Assembly (NCBI GenBank): GCA_002356635.1
Contig: CP023454.1
Span: 1,286,501 to 1,350,500 of the forward strand
Source: Rhodobacteraceae bacterium QY30
GTDB lineage: Bacteria; Pseudomonadota; Alphaproteobacteria; Rhodobacterales; Rhodobacteraceae
Length of the DNA stretch: 64,000 nucleotides
Reading direction: 5' to 3'
This document shows positions 51,513 through 60,913 of this stretch, one piece after another. The position numbers and the translations under genes were made by a program. Below the pieces are notes generated by a model. The model saw only the letters and a list, made by a program, of their open reading frames with translations. It did not search any database and was not told the DNA's origin. The first letter of the stretch is position 1; each line of letters starts with the position of its first letter.

Positions 51513-52852
51513 GCCGCAAGCTGTTCGGCACCGACGGGGTGCGCGGCACCGCCAACACCTATCCGATGACCGCCGAGATGGCGCTGCGCCTGGGCGCGGC
51601 CGCGGGGCGCTATTTCCGCACCGACGGCCGCAACCGCCACCGTGTCGTCATCGGCAAGGACACGCGCCTGTCGGGGTACATGCTGGAAACCGCGCTGACG
51701 GCGGGCCTGACGTCGACAGGAATGAACGTGCTGCTTCTTGGCCCGGTGCCGACGCCCGCGGTCGGGTTCCTGACGCGGTCGATGCGGGCGGATCTGGGGA
51801 TCATGATCTCGGCCAGCCACAACCCGGCCCATGACAACGGCATCAAGTTCTTCGGTCCCGATGGCTTCAAGCTGTCGGACGAGGCGGAGGCCGGGATCGA
51901 GGCGATCGTCGCCGGAACGGTCGAGCCCGCGCAGCCCCAGAACATCGGCCGCGCCCGGCGGATCGATGACGGTCTGGGGCGCTATATCGAATATGCCAAG
52001 ACCACGTTTCCGGCCAAGGGCCAGTTGTCGGGGCTGAAGGTGGTGATCGACTGCGCCAACGGCGCCGCCTACAAGGCCGCGCCGCAGGTGCTGTGGGAAC
52101 TGGGCGCCGAGGTGGTGCCGGTCGGGGTGGAGCCGAACGGGCTGAACATCAACGCGCAATGCGGATCGACGTATACGCAGACGGCGGCCGAGGCAGTGGT
52201 GGCGCATGGCGCGGACCTGGGTATCTGCCTGGATGGCGATGCCGACCGGGTGATGATCCTGGACGAAACGGGCCGGGTGGCGGACGGCGACCAGATCATG
52301 GCGCTGCTGGCTGACCGCTGGGCCCGGGCTGGGCAGCTGAAGGGCGGTGCGCTGGTGGCGACCGTCATGTCGAACCTGGGCCTTGAACGCTTCGTCACCG
52401 GGCGCGGCCTGAGACTGGAGCGGACGGCCGTGGGCGACCGGTATGTCGTCGAGCGGATGCGCGAGGGGGGCTTCAACCTGGGGGGCGAACAATCCGGTCA
52501 CATCGTGATGACGGATTATGCCACCACGGGCGACGGGCTGATCGCCGGCCTGCAGTTCCTGTCGGCGATGGCCGAGACGGGACGCCCGGCTTCGGAACTG
52601 GTGCGGCAGTTCGAGACGGTCCCGCAGATGCTGAAGAACATCCGCTACACGGCCGGACAGGAGCCGCTGGCCAATCCGGCGGTGAAGTCGGCCATCGAGG
52701 CCGCCGAGGCGCGCCTGAACGGAGCCGGACGGCTTTTGATCCGGAAATCGGGGACCGAACCCTTGATCCGCGTCATGGGCGAGTCCGAGGACGAAGTGCT
52801 GCTGGCCGAGGTCCTGGGCGAGATCGTCGGCGCGGTCGAACGCGCGGTCTGA
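51509..52852 (+). CDS. glmM: Phosphoglucosamine mutase
   Basis: A 447-residue alpha-D-phosphohexomutase that interconverts glucosamine-6-P and glucosamine-1-P for UDP-GlcNAc, peptidoglycan and LPS. The phosphoserine S103 lies in [12 protein letters not shown], the Mg loop in LDGDADRV, the sugar loop in GGEQSGHI and the phosphate-binding [12 protein letters not shown] near the end. Length is normal. The folP-glmM arrangement is widespread in proteobacteria. Confidence 0.97.
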   Translation: MSRKLFGTDGVRGTANTYPMTAEMALRLGAAAGRYFRTDGRNRHRVVIGKDTRLSGYMLETALTAGLTSTGMNVLLLGPVPTPAVGFLTRSMRADLGIMISASHNPAHDNGIKFFGPDGFKLSDEAEAGIEAIVAGTVEPAQPQNIGRARRIDDGLGRYIEYAKTTFPAKGQLSGLKVVIDCANGAAYKAAPQVLWELGAEVVPVGVEPNGLNINAQCGSTYTQTAAEAVVAHGADLGICLDGDADRVMILDETGRVADGDQIMALLADRWARAGQLKGGALVATVMSNLGLERFVTGRGLRLERTAVGDRYVVERMREGGFNLGGEQSGHIVMTDYATTGDGLIAGLQFLSAMAETGRPASELVRQFETVPQMLKNIRYTAGQEPLANPAVKSAIEAAEARLNGAGRLLIRKSGTEPLIRVMGESEDEVLLAEVLGEIVGAVERAV

Positions 52853-52864
52853 GGCCTGGGGATG

Positions 52865-52930
52865 GCGCGCGAAGGCGCCGGGGGTTTCACACCCCCGGAC
52901 CCCCGTGGGATATTTCGGGCCAAGATGAAA
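52865..52930 (+). repeat. GC-rich hairpin/GATATTTC repeat, copy B
   Basis: After glmM: a GGCGC/GCGCC hairpin, a second perfect stem CCGGGGGT/ACCCCCGG around TTCAC, then GGACCCCCGTGG, GATATTTC and a tail CCAAGATGAAAG. Same plan as the copies at 15.2 kb and 62.1-62.3 kb. It probably also serves as a terminator-like element for the folB-folP-glmM unit. Confidence 0.75.
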
Positions 52931-53058
52931 GGGCGGAAGGCCATTCTGGTGGTCTTGGGAGGCCATGTCCCAAGGGACCGGCGCTTTTTGGCCCGCGCAC
53001 GGGATCGGGATGCGGAGCCCCGCCGCCCGCATCCGAAAGTCGGTACGGAATGCCTGAC

Positions 53059-53087
53059 TTGACCCTGGAAGGGTGGTAAAGTAGCCG
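53059..53087 (+). promoter_or_regulatory. Promoter candidate for the tetR/RND operon
   Basis: TTGACC (53059-53064), a 17-base spacer and a weak TAGCCG (53082-53087), directly before the palindromic operator. The -35 is good and the -10 poor, as is common for repressed promoters. Confidence 0.35.
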
Positions 53088-53090
53088 GGC

Positions 53091-53106
53091 GAATGAATGT
53101 TCATTC
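53091..53106. promoter_or_regulatory. Palindromic TetR-type operator
   Basis: GAATGAA-TG-TTCATTC, two perfect 7-base arms with a 2-base centre, sitting where transcription should start. This form (AATGAAnnTTCATT-like) is typical of AcrR-type repressor sites, and the downstream gene encodes such a repressor, so autoregulation of the whole efflux operon is likely. Confidence 0.7.
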
Positions 53107-53125
53107 ACGACGCGAGGCCCCACGG

Positions 53126-53800
53126 ATGGACGCGCCTGCAGGATGTTTCCAGCCCGTTTCCCCATCGCACGACCTGCGCCAGATCGGGATTCTGGCCGCG
53201 GTGAAGGGCGCCTTCCTGGAGCGGGGGCTGGATGGCGCCTCGATGCAGGACCTGGCCCGGGCGGCGGGGATGAGCGCGGGAAACTTCTACCGGTATTTTC
53301 CGTCCAAGGCGGCGCTGATCGAAGCGCTGGTGGCGGCGGAACTGGCGCGGCTGGAGGAGGAATTCTGCGCTGTCCTTCAGACCGGGAACCTGATGGTCGC
53401 CTTGCGGCGCGGGGTCGAGGCGCGGCTGCAGGATCCCGATGGCGGCTGTCCGATCTGGGACGACATCGAGGCCGCGGCGACCCGTTCGCCCGAGATCGCA
53501 GCGATTGTCGGTCGGTTCGAGGCGACGATCCTTCGGTTCCTCGTCGAGCAGTTTGCCCGGCTGTCGGGCCTATCAGCGCCAGAGGCCGAGTCGCGCTTTG
53601 CCGCCCATGCGCTGCTGCTTCTGATCCTGTTCAAGGACATCATGGCCAATTGCTCGGCCCACCGGCCCCTGGCGCGTCGCGGGCCCGCGTTGCAGGCACA
53701 ATTGCAGGAGCTGATCTTTTTGCGGATCGAAAGCATTTTCGAAGAAGTTGGTCGCTACAAGTTTCAAGGACCGGCCGGCCTGTCCGGCGTGGAGGCATGA
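53126..53800 (+). CDS. TetR/AcrR-family repressor of the RND efflux operon
   Basis: A 224-residue regulator. The N-terminal helix-turn-helix reads GASMQDLARAAGMSAGNFYRYFPSKAALIEALV, with an all-helical ligand-binding domain after it. Two starts are possible; ATG 53126 (GAGG 7 bases upstream) is preferred to ATG 53093 because the latter lies inside the operator palindrome. The stop overlaps the adaptor gene start. It probably represses its own operon until a pump substrate binds. Confidence 0.9.
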   Translation: MDAPAGCFQPVSPSHDLRQIGILAAVKGAFLERGLDGASMQDLARAAGMSAGNFYRYFPSKAALIEALVAAELARLEEEFCAVLQTGNLMVALRRGVEARLQDPDGGCPIWDDIEAAATRSPEIAAIVGRFEATILRFLVEQFARLSGLSAPEAESRFAAHALLLLILFKDIMANCSAHRPLARRGPALQAQLQELIFLRIESIFEEVGRYKFQGPAGLSGVEA

Positions 53801-54999
53801 TGTCCAGGAATTTCAAGACGATCGCTGCCCTGCCGGGTCTTCTGGCCCTGGCGTTGACGCTGGTGCCCGGAGGCCTTTCGGCGGCCGGAGCGGCGGAACC
53901 GGCGCCGCCACGGGAGGCCGCCGTCCCCACGATCACGGTGGTGCAGGTGGCCACGCGTCATCTGCGGGACGTGGTGCGGGTTTCGGGGCTGGTCCAGCCG
54001 CAGGAAACGGTACTGGTCCAGCCCGAGGTCGATGGACAGGTGATCGAGGCGCTGCGCGCCGAGGTGGGCGATGTCGTGGCGGCGGGCGCGGTCCTGGCCG
54101 AGTTGTCGGACCGGACGCTGATGCTGCAGAAAGGGCAACTGGTCGCCGCGACCGCTGCGGCGCGGGCGGCGGTCGCCCAGGCCGAAGCGCAGGTCCTGGA
54201 GGCACAGGCCGCCGCCGACGAGGCATTGCGCGTGAACGAACGGACCCGCGCCCTGAAGGCGCAAGGGACCGCTTCGCAGGCGCAGGCCGACCAGGCCCAG
54301 GCGGCCGCGACGGCGGCGACCAGCCGGCTTTCGGCCGCCACGCAAGGCCAGGCCGCAGCGGCGGCGCAACTGACCCAGGCCGAGGCGCAGTTGGCCAATG
54401 TCGAATTGCAGCTTCAGCGCACCCGGGTCACGGCGCCGGTTGCGGGCCGGATCGTGGCGCGCAATGCCACGCTGGGTGCGATCGCCAGCGGGGCGGGGCA
54501 GCCCATGTTCACACTGATCCGCGATGATCGTCTGGAACTGCGGGCCGATGTCGCCGAGGCGGATGTGGCCCGCCTGGAGCCCGGCCAGCCCGCCAACCTG
54601 CGCGTGGTGGGCGGCGCTTCCGTTTCGGGACAGGTGCGGCTGGTCGAGCCGGGGATCGACGCCGCGACCCGGCTGGGGCGGGTGCGCATCGGACTGGACG
54701 GCGACACGTCGGCGATCCGGGACGGGATGTTCGCCGAAGCCGAGATTGTCGTGACCGAACGGGACGGGCTTTCGGTGCCCGTGACGGCCGTGGCGGACGG
54801 GACAGAGGGCAGGACGGTGATGAAGGTGGTGGATGGCGTCGTCACCCGGGTGCCAGTCCGCACCGGTATCCGGGACGGCGATGTCATCGAGGTTCTGGAA
54901 GGGCTGATCGAGCGGGATCTGATCGTGCTGAAGGCGGGTGCCTTTGTCCGAGACGGAGATCATGTGCGGCCGGTCCAGCCGGCCCCCGTGACGAACTGA
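53800..54999 (+). CDS. RND efflux periplasmic adaptor (membrane fusion protein)
   Basis: A 399-residue HlyD/AcrA-type adaptor: signal peptide (LLALALTLVPGGLSAAGA), a split lipoyl domain (VLVQPEVDGQVIEALRAEVGDVV and RVTAPVAGRIVARNATLGAI), a long alanine/glutamine-rich alpha-hairpin at about 100-210, then beta-barrel and membrane-proximal domains. It bridges the inner-membrane pump to an outer-membrane channel; no channel gene is in this operon. ATG 53800 is 4 bases after GGAGG; another ATG one codon upstream is also possible. It starts inside the tetR stop. Confidence 0.92.
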   Translation: MSRNFKTIAALPGLLALALTLVPGGLSAAGAAEPAPPREAAVPTITVVQVATRHLRDVVRVSGLVQPQETVLVQPEVDGQVIEALRAEVGDVVAAGAVLAELSDRTLMLQKGQLVAATAAARAAVAQAEAQVLEAQAAADEALRVNERTRALKAQGTASQAQADQAQAAATAATSRLSAATQGQAAAAAQLTQAEAQLANVELQLQRTRVTAPVAGRIVARNATLGAIASGAGQPMFTLIRDDRLELRADVAEADVARLEPGQPANLRVVGGASVSGQVRLVEPGIDAATRLGRVRIGLDGDTSAIRDGMFAEAEIVVTERDGLSVPVTAVADGTEGRTVMKVVDGVVTRVPVRTGIRDGDVIEVLEGLIERDLIVLKAGAFVRDGDHVRPVQPAPVTN

Positions 55000-55009
55000 G
55001 GGCGGTCGC

Positions 55010-58000
55010 ATGAACTTCTCGGCCTGGTCGATCCGCAATCCCATCGCCCCCATCCTGGCCTTCGTGATGCTGATGGTCATGGGTTGGCAGTCATTCAACA
55101 CGCTGCCGATCACGCGCTTCCCGAACATCGATGTGCCGCTGGTGGCGGTCTCCGTGGCACAGCCCGGCGCCGCACCGGCCGAAATCGAGGCGCAGGTCAC
55201 GAAGGAGATCGAGGATGCCGTCGCGGGGATCGCCGGCGTCAAGAACGTCTTTTCCTCGGTCTCCGACGGGCTCTCGACCACCTCGATCGAGTTCCGGCTG
55301 GAAGTGCCGACTGACAAGGCGGTGCAGGATGTGAAGGACGCGGTCGACCGGATCCGGTCGGACCTGCCCGCCGGGATCGAAGCGCCCATCGTGACGCGCA
55401 TCGACGTCGAGGGCCAGGCGATCATGACCTTTGCCGTGGGTTCGGCCGACATGTCGCTGGAGGATCTGTCCTGGTTCGTGGACGACAAGGTCAAGCGCGC
55501 CCTTCAGGGCCGTCCGGGCATCGGGCGGATCGATCGTTATGGCGGCGCCGACCGCGAATTGCGGATCGAACTGGACCCGCTGCGGCTGGACAGCTTCGGG
55601 ATCACGGCGGCGGCGGTGAACCAGCAGGTTCGGCTGACCAATGCCAATCTTGGATCCGGCCGCGCGAACCTGGGCGGGTCCGAACAGGCCATCCGCGTCT
55701 TGGGCGATGCCTCGGACGCGTCGCGCCTTGCCGATACCACCATCGCGCTGGGTGCGGGCCGCTTCGTCAAGCTGGGCGAGCTGGGTCGCGTGATCGACAC
55801 CTACGAGGAGCCGCGGTCCTTTTCGCGGCTGGATGGCCAACCCGTTGTGACCTTCGCGGTCTTCAAGTCGAAGGGCGCCTCCGAAGTCAGCGTGGCCGAG
55901 ACGGTAAACGCGATGCTTGACCAGGTGCGGGCCGCCAACCCTTCGGTCGACATCCGGATGGTCGACGACACGGTGTTCTACACCTATGGCAACTACGAAT
56001 CGGCGCTGAGCACCCTGGTGGAGGGCGCCCTGCTCGCGGTGCTGGTGGTGTTCCTGTTCCTGCGCAACTGGCGCGCGACGCTGATTTCGGCAATGGCACT
56101 GCCGCTGTCGGCGGTCCCCACCTTCTATGTCATGGACCTGCTGGGGTTTTCGCTGAACCTTGTCAGCTTCCTTGCGATCACGCTGGCCACGGGGATTCTG
56201 GTCGACGACGCCATCGTCGAGATCGAGAACATCGCCCGCCATATCCGCATGGGCAAGTCGCCCTACCGCGCCGCGATCGAGGCGGCGGACGAGATCGGCC
56301 TCGCGGTGATCGCCACGACGATGACCATTGTCGCCGTCTTTGTGCCGGTGTCCTTCATGCCGGGGATTCCGGGGCAGTATTTCCGCCAGTTCGGCTTGAC
56401 GGTCGCAATTTCGGTGCTGTTCTCGCTTCTGGTCGCGCGGCTGATCACGCCCCTGATGGCGGCCTACCTGATGCGGGCGAAGGACGCGGCCGAACACGGG
56501 CACGGCGGGGAAGGCTGGGCGATGCGCGGCTACCTTGCGCTGATGCGGCGCAGCCTGGCGCATCGCTACCTGACGCTGGTGGCCGCGCTGGCGGTGCTGG
56601 CGGTGTCGGTCTTCTTCATGGCGCGGGTTCCCGGTGCCTTCATGCCGCCCGAAGATGTGTCTCGCATTTCGATCAGCGTCGAACTGCCGCCCGGGTCCAG
56701 CCTGGCCGACACCGAGCGCGCCACCGAAGCCATGCAGGCCCGGCTGACCGGGATCCGGGGCGTGCAGTCGGTGTTCATCCTGGGCGGGTCGTCGCCCAAG
56801 GGGGATCTGGACATCCGCCGCGCCTCGGTGACGCTGGTTCTGGATCGTCTGGATCATTCGCTTCTGCGGCGGGTCGCCGACCTGGGCGCGCGCATCCCGC
56901 TGGTGGGAGGGTTGATCCCGGAAGTCCCCGCCAAGGGCCGCCTGCGGCCGCAGAACGAGATCGAGGCGGAAGCCTTCGCGCGGTTGGCGGACGTTCCCGA
57001 TATCCGCGCCTCGAAGTTGAACGACCGGGGAGAGCGCGACATCTCCTATTCGGTGATGTCGAGTGACGAGGCGGCGCTGAACGAGGCCGTCGCGCGGCTG
57101 GAAGTTGCCCTTCGGGCCGAGCCGCTTCTGGCCAATGTCGCCTCGGAAGGTGCGCTGCCCCGGCCCGAGGTTCACGTGACCCCGCGCCTGGACGAAGCCG
57201 CGCGGTTGGGCGTGACCACGGCGGCCATTTCGGAAACGGTCCGGGTGGCGACGATCGGCGATGTGGATGCGGCTCTGGCGAAGGTCTCGCTGGACGGACG
57301 GCAGATTCCGGTCCGGGTGCAGTTGCAGGGCATGATCAAGGATGACCTGGCGCGGCTGGCGACGTTGCGGGTGCCGACCGCCAGCGGCCAGACCGTGCCG
57401 CTGTCGACCGTGGCAAACCTGGCATTGGCTGAAGGTCCAAGCTTCGTCGACCGCCAGAACCGCGAACGCCGTGCCACCATCGGTGCCAACCTGCCCGTGG
57501 GCGTTCCGCAGGGCACGGCCACGGCCCGGTTCGAGGAGATCGTGCAGGCCACCGATCTTCCGCCGGGCGTCCGTGTCGTGGCCGCGGGCGATGCCGAGGT
57601 CATGAAGGAGATGAACGAAAGCTTCGTGAACGCCATGGTCATGGGCCTGATGCTGGTGCTGACGGTGCTGATCCTGCTGTTCGGCTCGGTCATCCAGCCC
57701 TTCACCATCCTGTTTTCGTTGCCGCTGGCCATCGGCGGGGTGGCGATTGCGCTGATCCTGACGGGTTATTCGGTGTCGATGCCGGTCATGATCGGGATGC
57801 TGATGCTGATGGGAATCGTTACCAAGAATGCCATCCTTCTGGTCGACTTCGCCATCGAGATGATCGCCCAGGGCCGAAACCGGATCGAGGCGATGCTGGA
57901 AGCGGGTCACAAGCGCGCGCAACCCATCGTCATGACCTCGATCGCGATGTCGGCGGGGATGATGCCCTCCGCGATGGGGGTGGGGGAGGGCGGGGCTTTC

Positions 58001-58294
58001 CGCGCGCCGATGGCAACGGCGGTGATCGGCGGGATCATCGTCTCGACGGTGCTGAGCCTGGTGGTCGTGCCCTCGTTCTTCCTGATCATGGACGATTTGC
58101 AACGCCTGCTTGCGCGCCTGTTCCGCGGCATCGTCGGCCCCAAGGAGGCCGAGGCCAGTCCGGCCGATCCCCTGGTGCTGACGAATATGGTCGTCGCCGG
58201 TCAGGCGCAGGTGCAGGCGCTGACCGAACGGGTCGAGGCGCTGGAAGGCGCGACGCGACCGAAGCAGGGGCCGAAGGTGCGCGCGGCGGAATAA
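55010..58294 (+). CDS. RND-family efflux pump permease (HAE1-like)
   Basis: A 1094-residue inner-membrane proton antiporter. It has TM1 at the N-terminus (SIRNPIAPILAFVMLMV), two large periplasmic loops, the proton-relay aspartate pair in TM4 (LVDDAIVEIEN, D399/D400) and the TM10 lysine (GIVTKNAILLVDFAIE). Overall it matches the multidrug (HAE1) class rather than heavy-metal pumps. The C-terminal 45 residues form a coiled-coil-like tail (AQVQALTERVEALEG). Starts 10 bases after the adaptor gene; a terminator follows. Confidence 0.93.
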   Translation: MNFSAWSIRNPIAPILAFVMLMVMGWQSFNTLPITRFPNIDVPLVAVSVAQPGAAPAEIEAQVTKEIEDAVAGIAGVKNVFSSVSDGLSTTSIEFRLEVPTDKAVQDVKDAVDRIRSDLPAGIEAPIVTRIDVEGQAIMTFAVGSADMSLEDLSWFVDDKVKRALQGRPGIGRIDRYGGADRELRIELDPLRLDSFGITAAAVNQQVRLTNANLGSGRANLGGSEQAIRVLGDASDASRLADTTIALGAGRFVKLGELGRVIDTYEEPRSFSRLDGQPVVTFAVFKSKGASEVSVAETVNAMLDQVRAANPSVDIRMVDDTVFYTYGNYESALSTLVEGALLAVLVVFLFLRNWRATLISAMALPLSAVPTFYVMDLLGFSLNLVSFLAITLATGILVDDAIVEIENIARHIRMGKSPYRAAIEAADEIGLAVIATTMTIVAVFVPVSFMPGIPGQYFRQFGLTVAISVLFSLLVARLITPLMAAYLMRAKDAAEHGHGGEGWAMRGYLALMRRSLAHRYLTLVAALAVLAVSVFFMARVPGAFMPPEDVSRISISVELPPGSSLADTERATEAMQARLTGIRGVQSVFILGGSSPKGDLDIRRASVTLVLDRLDHSLLRRVADLGARIPLVGGLIPEVPAKGRLRPQNEIEAEAFARLADVPDIRASKLNDRGERDISYSVMSSDEAALNEAVARLEVALRAEPLLANVASEGALPRPEVHVTPRLDEAARLGVTTAAISETVRVATIGDVDAALAKVSLDGRQIPVRVQLQGMIKDDLARLATLRVPTASGQTVPLSTVANLALAEGPSFVDRQNRERRATIGANLPVGVPQGTATARFEEIVQATDLPPGVRVVAAGDAEVMKEMNESFVNAMVMGLMLVLTVLILLFGSVIQPFTILFSLPLAIGGVAIALILTGYSVSMPVMIGMLMLMGIVTKNAILLVDFAIEMIAQGRNRIEAMLEAGHKRAQPIVMTSIAMSAGMMPSAMGVGEGGAFRAPMATAVIGGIIVSTVLSLVVVPSFFLIMDDLQRLLARLFRGIVGPKEAEASPADPLVLTNMVVAGQAQVQALTERVEALEGATRPKQGPKVRAAE

Positions 58295-58315
58295 CGTCAG
58301 GTCTTGCGTGAAGTG

Positions 58316-58348
58316 AAAGGGGCGTCCGGCGGATTCGGGCGCCCTTTT
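58316..58348 (+). terminator. Terminator of the RND operon
   Basis: AAAGGGGCG (58316-58324) pairs with CGCCCTTTT (58340-58348) with one bulged G around a 15-base loop, giving a GC-rich stem with a terminal T-run. Confidence 0.75.
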
Positions 58349-58454
58349 CCATCGCTCAAATCTCTTGCGGGAAAAGGTAAGAAGGCTTCGTAATTCGCAA
58401 AGCAGCGGCGATTCCAGCGGCTATAGTCATGAAAACTGCATCTGGGAGGATGTC

Positions 58455-59372
58455 ATGCCGCTCTCCATGAATCGCGAGGTCTTTATCACCTGTGCCGTCA
58501 CTGGTTCGGGCAGCACGCAGGACAAAAGTCCGCATGTGCCGCGCAGCCCGGCCCAGATTGCGGACTCTGCCATCGCCGCCGCGAAGGCCGGTGCGGCCGT
58601 GGTCCATTGCCATGTCCGCGACCCGGAAACCGGCAAACCCGCCCGCGATCCGGCGCTGTATCGTGAAGTCACCGAACGCATCCGCGACAGCGCGACCGAC
58701 GTGGTCCTGAATCTGACAGCCGGCATGGGCGGCGATATCGTCTTTGGGTCTACTGAAAGCCCGTTTCCGGTGAACCCGAACGGCACCGATATGGTCGGCG
58801 CGACGGAACGCGTGGCGCATGTGGCCGAATGCCTGCCGGAGATCTGCACGCTGGACTGCGGCACGATGAACTTCGCCGAAGCCGATTACGTCATGACCAA
58901 CACGCCCGGCATGCTGCGCGCCATGGGCCGCATGATGACTGACCTGGGCGTCTGCCCGGAAATCGAGGCGTTCGACACCGGCCATCTGTGGTTGGCCAAG
59001 CAGCTTGTGTCGGAAGGCGTTCTGAAATCGCCGGCGTTGGTGCAGCTGTGCATGGGCGTTCCCTGGGGTGCGCCGGATGACATGAATACCTTCATGGCCA
59101 TGGTCAACAATGTGCCATCGGATTGGAACTGGTCGGCCTTTTCGATCGGGCGCAACCAGATGGCCTATGTCGCGGCGGCGGTGCTGACGGGGGGCAACGT
59201 CCGGGTGGGTCTGGAAGACAACCTGTGGCTCGACAAGGGGGTGCTGGCCACCAACGCGCAGCTTGTGGACCGTGCGGTGGGCATCATCGAACGGATGGGT
59301 GCGCGGGTCATCGGCCCCGCCGAGGTGCGCGAAAAGCTTGGCCTCACCAAGCGAGCGCTGCGCGCGCGCTGA
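58455..59372 (+). CDS. BKACE-family beta-keto acid cleavage enzyme (probable dehydrocarnitine cleavage)
   Basis: A 305-residue (beta/alpha)8 zinc enzyme of the Kce/BKACE family: zinc ligands H51 and H53 in [11 protein letters not shown] and the distal glutamate in VGLEDNLW. These enzymes react a beta-keto acid with acetyl-CoA to give acetoacetate and a new CoA ester. The next gene encodes carnitine dehydrogenase fused to a thioesterase, the established partner, so 3-dehydrocarnitine is the likely substrate and betainyl-CoA the product. GGAGG lies 5 bases before the ATG at 58455. First gene of the carnitine operon. Confidence 0.88.
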   Translation: MPLSMNREVFITCAVTGSGSTQDKSPHVPRSPAQIADSAIAAAKAGAAVVHCHVRDPETGKPARDPALYREVTERIRDSATDVVLNLTAGMGGDIVFGSTESPFPVNPNGTDMVGATERVAHVAECLPEICTLDCGTMNFAEADYVMTNTPGMLRAMGRMMTDLGVCPEIEAFDTGHLWLAKQLVSEGVLKSPALVQLCMGVPWGAPDDMNTFMAMVNNVPSDWNWSAFSIGRNQMAYVAAAVLTGGNVRVGLEDNLWLDKGVLATNAQLVDRAVGIIERMGARVIGPAEVREKLGLTKRALRAR

Positions 59373-59451
59373 CGGGAACCGGAGCAATCGCTCCGCTTGG
59401 ACAACAGGCGCCCGGGACAACGTGGCGCGATCAGGGAAGGATGGCGTGACA

Positions 59452-60912
59452 ATGGCGCGCAAGGCAGCAATCATCGGCGGTGGCGTGATCGGGGGCGGCT
59501 GGGCCGCACGGTTCCTGCTGAATGGCTGGGACGTGGCGGTCTTCGACCCCGACCCGGAAGCCCCGCGCAAGGTGGGCGAAGTGCTGGCCAATGCCCGCGC
59601 CAGCCTGCCTGCACTGTCGGATGGCCCCATGCCGACAGAAGGCAACCTGTCCTTCGCGCAAACAATTACAGAGGCCGTGGAAGGTGCTGACTACATTCAG
59701 GAAAGCGTCAGCGAAAAGCTGGAACTGAAGCACCGCGTCTACGCCCAGATCCAGCAGGCAGCCCCGCAGGTACCGCTGGGATCCTCGACCAGCGGCTTCC
59801 GGCCCTCGGAACTGCAAGAGGGCGCCGCGAACCCTGCCGCGATCTTCGTGGCCCATCCCTTCAACCCGGTCTATCTTCTGCCCTTGGCCGAAGTCGTGCC
59901 CAGCGCAAAGTCCGACGCGCAGGTCATTGAAAATGCCAAGGAAATCCTGCGCGAAATCGGGATGTTCCCGCTCCATGTCCGCAAGGAGATCGACGCCCAT
60001 ATCGCCGACCGCTTCCTTGAAGCCGTCTGGCGCGAGGCGCTTTGGCTGGTGAAGGACGGCATCGCCACGACCGAGGAAGTGGACGAGGCGATCCGCATGG
60101 GGTTCGGCCTGCGCTGGGGCCAGATGGGCCTGTTCGAAACCTACCGCATCGCCGGCGGCGAAGCCGGGATGAAGCACTTCATGGCGCAGTTCGGCCCCTA
60201 TCTGTCCGCCGAATGGACCAAGCTCATGGATGTGCCCGAATTCAACGACGAACTTGTCGATCTGATCGCAGGACAGTCGGACGCGCAATCCGGCCACCAC
60301 ACGATCCGTGAACTGGAACGGATCCGCGACCAGAACCTGATCGGTTTCCTTCGGGTCCTGAAGGATCGCAACTGGGGCGCCGGAAAGGTGCTGAAAGACC
60401 ATGACAGGCGCCGCCAGGCCGCCCTGCCGGCGCCGACCCCCGAGACCGCGCAGCCAATGGAAATGGCCCGGATGACGGTGCTGCCGGGCTGGATCGACTA
60501 CAACGGCCACATGACCGAAAGCCGCTACCTGTTTGCGGGGTCCGAAACCTCGGACGCGTTCCTGCGCCACATCGGTGCCGACATCGCCTATGTCGGCACG
60601 GGTTTCAGCTATTACACCGCCGAGACGCATATCATGCACCTGGACGAGGCGAAGCTGGGGGATGCGCTTTCGGGAACGGTGCAGGTGCTCCATGCCGATG
60701 AAAAGCGCCTGCATGTCTTCATCCGCATCCTGAAGGGCGACACGCCCGTCGCGACGCTGGAACAGATGCTTCTGCATGTCGACATGAAGGCCGGCCGCAC
60801 CGTCACCGCGCCAAAGGCCATACTCGACCGCCTGCTGCCGATTGCCGAGGCCCACAGGGCCCTGGAACGCCCGAAGGACGCCGGCCGCCACGTCGGGCAA
60901 AGGAAGGGCTGA
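59452..60912 (+). CDS. L-carnitine 3-dehydrogenase / betainyl-CoA thioesterase fusion
   Basis: A 486-residue bifunctional protein. Residues 1-310 are a 3-hydroxyacyl-CoA-dehydrogenase-like NAD enzyme (IIGGGVIGGGWAARFL, then AHPFNPVYLLPLAEVV near 133). Residues about 335-480 are a hotdog thioesterase (LPGWIDYNGHMTESRYL). The two activities oxidise L-carnitine to 3-dehydrocarnitine and release glycine betaine from betainyl-CoA, with the BKACE enzyme acting between. A GTG two codons upstream (59446) is an alternative start; GGGAAGG lies before both. One base separates it from the acyl-CoA dehydrogenase gene. Confidence 0.92.
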   Translation: MARKAAIIGGGVIGGGWAARFLLNGWDVAVFDPDPEAPRKVGEVLANARASLPALSDGPMPTEGNLSFAQTITEAVEGADYIQESVSEKLELKHRVYAQIQQAAPQVPLGSSTSGFRPSELQEGAANPAAIFVAHPFNPVYLLPLAEVVPSAKSDAQVIENAKEILREIGMFPLHVRKEIDAHIADRFLEAVWREALWLVKDGIATTEEVDEAIRMGFGLRWGQMGLFETYRIAGGEAGMKHFMAQFGPYLSAEWTKLMDVPEFNDELVDLIAGQSDAQSGHHTIRELERIRDQNLIGFLRVLKDRNWGAGKVLKDHDRRRQAALPAPTPETAQPMEMARMTVLPGWIDYNGHMTESRYLFAGSETSDAFLRHIGADIAYVGTGFSYYTAETHIMHLDEAKLGDALSGTVQVLHADEKRLHVFIRILKGDTPVATLEQMLLHVDMKAGRTVTAPKAILDRLLPIAEAHRALERPKDAGRHVGQRKG

Positions 60913-60913
60913 G

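Noticed and set aside
53093-53125. Earlier start codon for the TetR repressor
   Set aside because: It lies inside the operator palindrome and lacks a ribosome binding site; 53126 is better.
55091-58102. A 1003-codon open frame antisense to the RND pump gene
   Set aside because: It is composed of basic, His/Arg/Gln-rich low-complexity sequence typical of the complement of GC-rich genes, and the sense frame is an unmistakable RND permease.
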